IMG/VR virus record: IMGVR_UViG_3300049629_001293
Coordinates: 34,465 to 98,464 of that record
Origin: a virus
DNA length: 64,000 nt
Reading direction: 5' to 3' (one strand)
Below, one piece after another: positions 24,898-31,626 of this stretch. Each line of letters starts with the position of its first letter. Position 1 is the first letter of the stretch. The notes beneath the pieces were generated by a model. That model did no database searches and was not told where the DNA came from. It worked only from the letters and a program-made list of their open reading frames with translations. The position numbers and the translations under genes were made by a program.

Positions 24898-26432
24898 TAT
24901 CTAGTAACCCCCATGCGTGTTTTTCCTATCGTTAAAGGCTGCTTATAGGCGTGCACCCGTCGTCTTTCCCCTTCGGTGAGTTCATCTCCGTAGGTAGATT
25001 GAGCAGGTCTTTTGAGCATCGAATCAAGGCGATGGGAGAACTCCTCTGAGTCTCCATCGTCTCCATCGTCTCTATCTTCTTCCTCCTCGTCATCCCCTTC
25101 TTCTTTATCACCTGGATCGGTGGGGGAAGAATCGTAATTCTCCTGAACGTAGGCAAAAACCCCGTCTACATAAGAATCGGATCGGAACGTCAAGTCCATA
25201 TTGGGTTCGATTTCAGCTAACAAAGTGCGTTTGATGTCGCTAGTAGAGAAGCTACTATCAAACCGAGCGTCAGAGAACCCTGGCAACAAACTGTCGGCTT
25301 CCTTCCATATCGCCAAAAGATCCCCGACCGAATCACCCCGACAAGCACTCTCATCTTCGTCGTTGCTATCAACACGAGGCTTGGACTTTTTTTTCTTTTT
25401 GGAAGTCGTAGTTTCTTCTTCCTCTGCAACATCCCATTCTTCCATCATTTCTTCTTCTTCATTGTCCTCCTCTTCCATCATTTCTTCATCTTCGGGAACG
25501 GGAGGCATCATTTTCTTTTTGCCTCCATCAACGCGGACGTACTGCCCCATGTCATTCCGGTAATAACCTAATTCACCAAGGACATTATCGGCATTGTCTA
25601 CGATGATCTCTAGGTTATCTAACCGGAACTGGTAATTTTCCCGTGCGGCTTCTAGCTTCCGGTTCTCCCGACTCGTAGTATCAAACCGTGTAACAAGCGA
25701 ATCGTGGCGTTCCTTTAATTCTTTCAATTCACGGAATCGAGTACCGCTAATGGAAGCGAAAGATTCAGGGATTCCTGAATACTCAACTCCATCGCATCTA
25801 ACTATTGCCATACGCTGTTCATTATCTCCATTATCATTGGTTTTGTTAGGGTTACTAGGGTTTTCGATGACTTGCCCTGCGACAGCTTGTCCAATCCCCG
25901 CAGCACTATCTAATCGGAGGCGAACATCTCCCCCTGCCCTTCCTCGGCTCGTCAAAGCCAAATGGTTGGCACGGACATTAATCTGTTCCCTGTCATAGTG
26001 TTGCCCATTCCACACCCCTTCCCCTTGCTTGATGTCGCAGGTATATCCAGCAGATAGTTGTTCCTTTTCCCTTGCATCAATTAGGGCGATCGCCTTAGCA
26101 TCAAAAAACGACACCAAGCCTTTGATCACCCCTTCAGTCTTGTCATAATAAGCAGAAGAATCAGTCATCCCTACCGTGTAATCCTTGTAGCTTTCGCTAT
26201 TAAGAAGTCCAACATAGGGATGTTCTATCACCAGGGGGAGGAGTTTGAAACTCTCTACTGTGGCCAGTTCTGCATTGGTTTCCGGTCTCCTGAGTTCGTG
26301 GACTATGGAGCCATCAGGCTGACGATACTCCAACACCCCGTCACAACAAAAAGACCCCTCACAATGGAGACGACCATCCTCAGTTCTTATTACCCTAAAT
26401 TTAGTTGGAGCATCGAGCCTGATTTCAACCAT
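24897..26432 (-). CDS. DUF2213-type prohead protease with acidic scaffold-like C-terminus
   Basis: 511 residues. Residues 1-175 match DUF2213: EHPYVG (70-75), VKGLV-type strands, LSAGYTCDI (126-134), then QINVRANHLALTSRGRAGGD (150-169). The family is the presumed capsid-maturation protease of DUF2184 phages. After a helical middle there is a run of acidic EE/DD-rich tracts (about 310-345 and 445-470) and a basic KKKKKSK stretch between them. That tail is likely a built-in scaffolding region removed on maturation, which is inference from phages where protease and scaffold are fused. Confidence 0.8.
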   Translation of the reverse strand: MVEIRLDAPTKFRVIRTEDGRLHCEGSFCCDGVLEYRQPDGSIVHELRRPETNAELATVESFKLLPLVIEHPYVGLLNSESYKDYTVGMTDSSAYYDKTEGVIKGLVSFFDAKAIALIDAREKEQLSAGYTCDIKQGEGVWNGQHYDREQINVRANHLALTSRGRAGGDVRLRLDSAAGIGQAVAGQVIENPSNPNKTNDNGDNEQRMAIVRCDGVEYSGIPESFASISGTRFRELKELKERHDSLVTRFDTTSRENRKLEAARENYQFRLDNLEIIVDNADNVLGELGYYRNDMGQYVRVDGGKKKMMPPVPEDEEMMEEEDNEEEEMMEEWDVAEEEETTTSKKKKKSKPRVDSNDEDESACRGDSVGDLLAIWKEADSLLPGFSDARFDSSFSTSDIKRTLLAEIEPNMDLTFRSDSYVDGVFAYVQENYDSSPTDPGDKEEGDDEEEEDRDDGDDGDSEEFSHRLDSMLKRPAQSTYGDELTEGERRRVHAYKQPLTIGKTRMGVTR

Positions 26433-26505
26433 TTCTCAATACAAAAAACAAATAATTCTTTTTAAAGAATAACGCACCCTATCAGTCATTTAAAGAGGGT
26501 GCAAA

Positions 26506-26529
26506 AAAATAATTTCTATACAAGAAAAT
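26506..26529 (+). promoter_or_regulatory. 24-bp operator-like element, copy 1
   Basis: A 24-bp A/T-rich sequence with a palindromic core (TTTCT-ATAC-AAGAAA) lies 36 bp before the HTH gene at 26565. The identical 24 bp occurs at 30139-30162. It is probably a binding site for the adjacent HTH protein. Confidence 0.6.
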
Positions 26530-26564
26530 AGACTAAAATTAAATCAATGATTTAGATATAAATA

Positions 26565-26939
26565 ATGACTATTACAAAAAGAGAGTATCCTTCTAAGAAA
26601 ACGTTAGGATCTGGTGCATTGGCTCCCTATCGCGCTCTCGGTCGGTCAATTCGACGAGATCTTATAAATGCAAATCTTGGAATGATGGAATTTAGCGAGA
26701 AAAGTGGGTGGGATTGGCAGACAATTCGACGGATTTTAATGGGGGAGCGGCGGACGGATTTTATAGAACTGTTGATTATCGCTTCGTTAATTTCTGAGGA
26801 TCAATCGGAAACGGAAAGACTGATCCTCACCTGGACGAAGGAAACTTTGAAAATCATCGAGGAAGGAATCCCCCAAGAAATTAACCCAGGTCTTGTTGAT
26901 AATCTTGTCGAGATTAACGAAGAGATCCCTTTAGAATAG
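26565..26939 (+). CDS. HTH transcriptional regulator
   Basis: 124 residues on the plus strand inside a minus-strand head operon. Residues about 24-75 form a Cro/XRE-like HTH (GRSIRRDLINANLGMMEFSE, then WQTIRRILMGERRTD), followed by a leucine/isoleucine-rich dimerisation-like helix and an acidic tail. The palindromic 24-bp element upstream suggests autoregulation. Its 3' end overlaps the convergent gene at 26914 by 26 bp. It may time expression of the flanking late genes. Confidence 0.65.
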   Translation: MTITKREYPSKKTLGSGALAPYRALGRSIRRDLINANLGMMEFSEKSGWDWQTIRRILMGERRTDFIELLIIASLISEDQSETERLILTWTKETLKIIEEGIPQEINPGLVDNLVEINEEIPLE

Positions 26940-27333
26940 CAATAATCTCCTGACGATTCCGTTGGCTTACTCCTAAAAATTGACGTTTAGGCATTTTCTT
27001 AGTGCCTTTTTGTAAATAGGAGCCATAGGGCAATGGAGTCCCTACCTCAACCCTTCCTTTTTCAATCCGATATCGAATAGAAGATCGCAACAATCCTTGG
27101 CGTTGTAGTATTTGCATAATAAAACCCCGACTAGCCTTGTATTTAAGGGTTGATGGGGCTAGGTGTTCCCATTTCTCCCCATAAGGACTCTGTTCCTTCT
27201 GGAAGTTCTCATCGGTTGATGCCACCATGAACTGCCCAACTTTATGCAGTTCAGGTGTGAGGTTCTGAAACTTTCTGATTAATTTATTGAGGTAATTTTG
27301 GACTTGGTTAGCAACGAATTTTAGGGATAGCAT
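26914..27333 (-). CDS. Phage virion morphogenesis protein (tail completion type)
   Basis: 139 residues. The core SPYGEKWEHLAPSTLKYKA, then LQRQGLLRSSIRYRIEKGRV and VGTPLPYGSYLQKGTKKMPK followed by RQFLG is characteristic of the virion morphogenesis/gpS-like family (tail completion and head-tail joining in P2- and Mu-like phages). It stands alone on the minus strand between the regulator and the polyvalent-type effector. Confidence 0.8.
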   Translation of the reverse strand: MLSLKFVANQVQNYLNKLIRKFQNLTPELHKVGQFMVASTDENFQKEQSPYGEKWEHLAPSTLKYKASRGFIMQILQRQGLLRSSIRYRIEKGRVEVGTPLPYGSYLQKGTKKMPKRQFLGVSQRNRQEIIAILKGSLR

Positions 27334-27439
27334 AGGGTTAAAAGTAAAATATATCCTAATTTTAATATAAAAAAGGAAGGCTTTAACACCTCCTCCATCT
27401 TACCGTTTCAGTTACCCTCTGCACCCTCAAAACCCTCTT

Positions 27440-27577
27440 TTAATATTGTTTTGACTTTTGACTGTTTTCTGTCTTTTGGGTAGCTAACCGATTCTTGTCT
27501 TCAAGTAGACGATTATACGCTACAACCTCATCAAGAACTCGGTTTTTTTCCAAATCGGTAAGTTTTTTGTAGTTCAT
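27440..27577 (-). CDS. Small overlapping coiled-coil protein, 45 aa
   Basis: This ORF starts inside the 3' end of the effector gene at 27531, in another frame, and runs 91 bp beyond it. It reads MNYKKLTDLEKNRVLDEVVA, YNRLLEDKNRLATQKTENSQ, KSKQY. The heptad-like charged helix and an AGGT six bases before ATG support translation, coupled to the larger gene. Function unknown; it may be a chaperone or partner of the preceding effector. Confidence 0.5.
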   Translation of the reverse strand: MNYKKLTDLEKNRVLDEVVAYNRLLEDKNRLATQKTENSQKSKQY

Positions 27578-29168
27578 CTAGTACCTGTTCATATACTTCT
27601 TTTATTATTTTAGCAGAACCTTTTTGATTATTGGCTAATTTTTCTGCTGCTTGATTCAAAAGTGTCGAAACTTTTCCTGTTAGCATTTTTTCTTGATCAA
27701 ATGCCCCTAGTGCTTTTTCTGCAATATCAGCAATTTCACTTGACTCCTCTACGTTGATTTTATTTCCTGCTTTGGCTAAATCTGAGGCAGCTTTTGACTT
27801 CCCAACAGTTGAGAATAAACGCTTTTCCCTTTGCAACTGTCTTTTTATAGCAGATTGAATCTGGGCTTTTTCAATAGCCAAAGAGCGAGATTCAGGGGAA
27901 AATCCCAACAAATCAAATAAGCCACCCTGAGATTCGGTTATTGTTGGGGCATTTGTTACCATATCGGACAATTCCTCTATAGTGTCATTAGTGATCTTTT
28001 TACCTTTTTTCTCTTCTTTCTCCACTAACTCTAGTAAGTCTTGTTGTTGGCGGTGATCTTTTATTTTAGAACCAATTACAACAGCCCTTTGTTCGGGGAT
28101 TTGACCCTGTACCACTCTATTAAATAGAGAGTCACTTAGACTAGCTAAAGCCAGCCCGTCCTCAGCTATTTTCTCCCTCATGGGTACGCCTTTTTTCTCT
28201 AGGTCTTGTTTTGTTAAACCAGAATCTCTAAAGAATTTAGCTGCATCCTGAGCATTGCCTCGACCTTCTGCGATATTTGTTAATGCACCAATAGCACGGG
28301 CTTCTTCTGGAGATTTAGCATCAATTAATTTTACGGTGACGGATTCAGCATTTAGTTTTTTAGCTAATGCAAGTCGGTTGTGACCGTTCACGACATAAAC
28401 ACCGCCATCTTTGGGATCTTGCCAAACTTGAAGGATGCCACCCAGGTTAGAATCCCACGTTTTAACTCCCGACAAACTCCCGACTTCTCCCGACTTGGTT
28501 TGCTCTCCAATGATCTTGTATTGAAATCTTTTAGGGTCAACCTGGATTTTACTGGGGTCGGCTTCTGCTATTCCTGAAGACAAGACTTGATCCGCCCCCA
28601 ACCGAGAAGCAGCATCATCCCACTTTCCTGCTGGTTTCGGTGTCAGCTTGTTATTCTCCTGCCTCTTAGCCGGATCATCCTGAGCCTCCTTAAACCCTCC
28701 CGCCATAGCTTTAACTTTGTCCAGCTTTTCCTGGGAAGGTTTATCAGGGGGGTCTGACTTGCAGTTCTTATTTAAGCTAATACAAGCCTTCCCGCAGTTA
28801 TAGGAAGTATTGCCACACTTAGGTTTTTCCTTCCTAACGGTCTTAGCTACATCGAATCGGTAGCAATACCCCTTTGAGTAGTCTTCCCACGCCACGGGGT
28901 CAACGTCGAGGCTGTCGGTTCGTTTCCAGGTAAACGGTTTGAAGGCAATGGAATCCCCAATCTCAAACTCAAAAACACGGGATCTAATGGCGTCCTTAAA
29001 CCGTCCTTTGATGATGTTTTTGTTGCCTACTTCAAAATCCAGAACGATAACCGGAGAGTTGTAGGCAAATGGCATCGACAAGACTTGAGAAATACCAAGT
29101 TTCATCTGCACTTCTGTTGGGGCAGCATCAAAGCTAGGGGGATTTTGACGGTTTAAGGTAGTGACCAT
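27531..29168 (-). CDS. Virion effector-type protein: shared N-domain, Cys motif, DdrB/ParB-like module
   Basis: 545 residues. N-domain about 13-108 (APTEVQMKLGISQVLSMPFA, GRFKDAIRSRVFEFEI); the Cys motif is a C-x6-C-G-x2-C-x6-C variant at 118-136. From about 195 comes a ParB-superfamily module with the box VYVVNGHNRLALAKKL (257-272), then TNIAEGRGNAQDAAKFFRDS (297-316) and LALASLSDSLFNRVVQGQIP. This layout is typical of the DdrB-like module in phage polyvalent proteins, best known from the P1 Dar antirestriction system whose proteins are injected with DNA. It is separated by 6 kb of head genes from its paralogues. Confidence 0.78.
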   Translation of the reverse strand: MVTTLNRQNPPSFDAAPTEVQMKLGISQVLSMPFAYNSPVIVLDFEVGNKNIIKGRFKDAIRSRVFEFEIGDSIAFKPFTWKRTDSLDVDPVAWEDYSKGYCYRFDVAKTVRKEKPKCGNTSYNCGKACISLNKNCKSDPPDKPSQEKLDKVKAMAGGFKEAQDDPAKRQENNKLTPKPAGKWDDAASRLGADQVLSSGIAEADPSKIQVDPKRFQYKIIGEQTKSGEVGSLSGVKTWDSNLGGILQVWQDPKDGGVYVVNGHNRLALAKKLNAESVTVKLIDAKSPEEARAIGALTNIAEGRGNAQDAAKFFRDSGLTKQDLEKKGVPMREKIAEDGLALASLSDSLFNRVVQGQIPEQRAVVIGSKIKDHRQQQDLLELVEKEEKKGKKITNDTIEELSDMVTNAPTITESQGGLFDLLGFSPESRSLAIEKAQIQSAIKRQLQREKRLFSTVGKSKAASDLAKAGNKINVEESSEIADIAEKALGAFDQEKMLTGKVSTLLNQAAEKLANNQKGSAKIIKEVYEQVLDELQKTYRFGKKPSS

Positions 29169-29220
29169 TGTTTTTGAGAATAGATTTACCGAGTCTTTCT
29201 GTACGGGTGCAGGTCGGGGT

Positions 29221-29445
29221 TTACCAGTCTTCCGGCCCTTGAGCTACAAAACGTTTGGCACGTTCGCGTTTTTCATCTTCTGTCAAATCGTCATAGCTTT
29301 TTTTTGGATATTTCTTAGCCATTCTTTTATCAAATTCCTGCAATGTCTCCCCTTCCCCTAAAGCATCCTCATCTTCGGATACAACAGCAGGAGGAACGGT
29401 TTTAATTTTCTTTTGTCCTTCAACAGCAGTTTTTTTGGCTTTCAT
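29221..29445 (-). CDS. Hypothetical charged protein, 74 aa
   Basis: Highly charged and probably disordered: MKAKKTAVEGQKKIKTVPPA, then SEDEDALGEGETLQEFDKRM and YDDLTEDEKRERAKRF. Not recognised. It lies 52 bp upstream of the DdrB-like effector and in the same orientation, so it is probably cotranscribed; it may be an adaptor or chaperone. Its low-complexity composition gives little homology signal. Confidence 0.5.
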   Translation of the reverse strand: MKAKKTAVEGQKKIKTVPPAVVSEDEDALGEGETLQEFDKRMAKKYPKKSYDDLTEDEKRERAKRFVAQGPEDW

Positions 29446-29495
29446 AATTGATTTTCGTTTTTAATGCTAATAGGTCTATTATACTTTGTTTTTGC

Positions 29496-29579
29496 TTAAT
29501 TAAGTTTACTTCTACCAATATCAAAATGTGCTTGGGCGATCGCTAACTTCACCCGGATTTCTGTTGGCGGAGCATCGAA
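29496..29579 (-). pseudogene. Decayed fragment of the shared effector N-domain
   Basis: With no start codon available, the minus-strand frame reads FDAPPTEIRVKLAIAQAHFD and then diverges to a stop. It matches the opening of the effector N-domain (FDAAPTEVQMKLGISQ in the gene at 27531; APTEAQMRLLIAQ in others). It also carries a HIP1 octamer. This is the remains of another island member lost by deletion. Confidence 0.65.
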
Positions 29580-29672
29580 TCTTAATTTTGTCCATAAAGT
29601 ACAGATGTCATCTTTTATACATAAATCTTAGGGGTTACTACCTAAGCCTTGATTGACTTAGATAGTATAAAA

Positions 29673-30065
29673 TTAAATGTAAACACGGGAAGCAAACTCT
29701 AGCTCAATCGTGTCAAACAAGGTTTTCCCTGACACGGTAATTGGGGCAGTGGGTGTCACTTTTCGCAAGTAAGCACTATAAATAATATAGTTTGCAAAAG
29801 CCATGTTCGCACCGACTGGCTGATTGTCGATTAATTTTTGGACGTTTTGGGTTCTTTCGGATTCAAACGTATCAAGATCATCGTCAACAGCACCCTGAAT
29901 TGTTAGCGTCACGGATTTCTTTACAAGAGGGATAACCGCTATATCTCCCCCTTGATTTAATTTAACCTCAAGAGTTTCGTCGTCCCCGAACGAGATGTCT
30001 TCAGGCTTGAAGGCGTAATCCTTCCCGGCTCTTGTAATCTTGAAAAAACTAACAGGAATTGGCAT
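29673..30065 (-). CDS. Putative tail or head structural protein, 130 aa
   Basis: The start is set at the ATG at 30063-30065, preceded by AGAAGG at a good distance; an upstream ATG would add ten residues. The protein is beta-rich (FFKITRAGKDYAFKPEDISF, VKLNQGGDIAVIPLVKKSVT) and ends KTLFDTIELEFASRVYI, like phage tail-tube or neck proteins. No definite family assignment can be made. A gene-free region of about 0.9 kb lies upstream. Confidence 0.5.
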   Translation of the reverse strand: MPIPVSFFKITRAGKDYAFKPEDISFGDDETLEVKLNQGGDIAVIPLVKKSVTLTIQGAVDDDLDTFESERTQNVQKLIDNQPVGANMAFANYIIYSAYLRKVTPTAPITVSGKTLFDTIELEFASRVYI

Positions 30066-30138
30066 GATAAAACCCTTCTGATCAGAAGTTATCACTATAA
30101 TTTTAAGGTTGGATTCTTATAGATCAACGGGACTTTGT

Positions 30139-30162
30139 AAAATAATTTCTATACAAGAAAAT
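30139..30162 (+). promoter_or_regulatory. 24-bp operator-like element, copy 2
   Basis: Identical over 24 bp, and in the same orientation, to 26506-26529. It sits 74 bp upstream of the minus-strand gene starting at 30065. The palindromic core TTTCT-ATAC-AAGAAA suggests a repressor or activator site shared with the HTH gene at 26565. Confidence 0.6.
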
Positions 30163-30960
30163 CACACCTTTTTTATTTCATTGATTTCTTAGTGAATAGA
30201 AGGGAGGCAGCCCGTTTCAGTGGGCCTGGGTATCCTTATGCCAAATCCTTACACATCAAGCCATTGTGAGGCTATTGTATCGTTCTACATTGGATACTGA
30301 GTCATCCATATAAAAGGACGGGGTTTTAAAGAAATATTCCAGGGATTCTCAAAAAGGGAGATGCAAATAGTCTGGTTTTACCATTCCCGACTACCTGATC
30401 TTTATTCAAAATCTGTCCAAATTTACCCTGAGCTACCTTCGCCCGATCTCACTTCTCCCTCAAGGTTGACTCCATTTTTTTTGGTGTGACAGGTCATATC
30501 AAAATAAATTGTTTGGTGAGGTGAGATTTTTTTGCCCTTAAAAATTCAGTGTGATCGGACACAACAGTTGCTATATACCCATACCCCAATACAACTCAGT
30601 AACTACATAGCGTTATAACCATATAGCTACTTGGTTATTTAGTAAAACATTCAAAAAATTGCTGTAATCTTTATGGGGGGCTTTATCTAGCCATTATAAA
30701 GGAATTCTTAAAATGGTATCAGGTTATGATACAAACAACGAGATAATGGCTGTCACACCAAAACATAATAGAAGATTAATACAAAACACTGTGATAAAAA
30801 TTCAGTGTGATCAAATTCAGTGTGATCACAGGTTAAGGTTATATTTTGGAAAGACAAATATACAGGGTCACTAAAATGAGTGTGTAGCCTTTAAAGAAGA
30901 ACACTCTCCTCCAGTAGATATAATGGCGGATTTTTTTTGAGGGAGGGAGGGGCCGGATTT
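30163..30960. other. Gene-free regulatory or replication region
   Basis: No ORF with coding character is seen over about 0.8 kb. The region holds GTGTGA-type motifs at about 30484, 30549, 30752 (inverted), 30789, 30803 and 30819, a 75-bp element repeated in inverted form at 55.4 kb, A/T-rich stretches and poly-T tracts. The repeated TTCAGTGTGAT iterons make a replication origin, packaging site or multi-operator region the best candidates. Confidence 0.6.
30752..30826 (+). repeat. 75-bp long-range inverted repeat, arm A
   Basis: Aligns without gaps to the reverse complement of 55436-55510, with six mismatches in 75 positions. It contains an inverted GTCACAC and two TTCAGTGTGA copies 15 bp apart. 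The first 50 bp hold only two of the mismatches. Confidence 0.85.
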
Positions 30961-30969
30961 TGCTATAAT
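30961..30969 (+). promoter_or_regulatory. Extended -10 promoter
   Basis: TGCTATAAT gives a consensus -10 with the TGn extension and no convincing -35. The same TGCTATAAT occurs at 47439 and 48068. Because it overlaps the first ATG of the following frame, translation probably starts at the later ATG at 31025. Confidence 0.65.
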
Positions 30970-31024
30970 GAAAACCCAGAGAGAAAGAATCTTTCAGGGG
31001 TGTCCCACAATCAAAAATAAAATC

Positions 31025-31378
31025 ATGCCCCCGTCTCTAATCTCATCAAATCCACCGTGTCCGCATTGTGGATCTCTAAACCTGGAAGAGCAGAAAACCA
31101 AACCCCCTTACTACAAGAAACTGGTCTGCTTGGATTGTGACCAATTTGTGCGGTGGATACCTCGTCCACAGGGAGTTGAGAAAACCCAGGAGGTACTCAA
31201 CCAACTAGAATCAATTGAGAGGGCAAAACTAAGCCCGTGGCAGCGTGAGTTTGTAGAGAAGATGATAGAAGTATGCAACGAAGCATTAGAGGCGGAGAAA
31301 GCCGTAAAATTGACCCCTCGACAAATTGATCAAATTGCCGAGTTATCCTTCCGAGTGGATTCTATGTTGAGAAGATAG
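31025..31378 (+). CDS. Zinc-ribbon protein, 117 aa
   Basis: A CPHCGS knuckle is followed by KKLVCLDCDQFVRWIPRP, making a C4 zinc ribbon at about residues 11-35. A helical C-terminus (LESIERAKLSPWQREFVEKM, then LTPRQIDQIAELSFRVDSML) follows. Small proteins of this form are common in cyanobacteria and their phages as DNA-binding or recombination accessory proteins; no specific family is recognised. The ATG at 31025 is preferred over 30968, since the promoter -10 covers the latter. Confidence 0.65.
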   Translation: MPPSLISSNPPCPHCGSLNLEEQKTKPPYYKKLVCLDCDQFVRWIPRPQGVEKTQEVLNQLESIERAKLSPWQREFVEKMIEVCNEALEAEKAVKLTPRQIDQIAELSFRVDSMLRR

Positions 31379-31501
31379 CTACTAAGTCGCAAATCTTGAT
31401 AAGCGGCGATCGCTAAATCTATCTAAAAACACGGGACAACGATTAGTTTTGGTAGTGTCATCCAAGTGCCAATTGTTACCGAGTTACCTTGACCCATACA
31501 T

Positions 31502-31524
31502 AGATTTACGTAGCCCGTAAATCT
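31502..31524. other. Perfect 9-bp intergenic hairpin
   Basis: AGATTTACG (31502-31510), loop TAGCC, CGTAAATCT (31516-31524). It lies in the 248-bp gap between the convergent zinc-ribbon and portal genes with no T-run after it, so it may be an RNA-stability or factor-binding site. The rest of the gap holds no visible gene. Confidence 0.5.
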
Positions 31525-31626
31525 GGAACTGACAAAGATTTCTTGTGACGGTTTAGACAACTTAGTCAACCCTAGTAAAATAAAATAGGTTGGCTAATTT
31601 GTATTCAGAAACTAATTAATTTTAAA

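Noticed and set aside
25201-25563. Plus-strand Ser-rich ORF of 120 codons
   Set aside because: It is a shadow of the acidic tail of the prohead protease.
30200-30330. Possible tRNA or structured RNA in the gene-free region
   Set aside because: A TATCC/GGATA pairing exists, but no cloverleaf or other consistent fold could be drawn.
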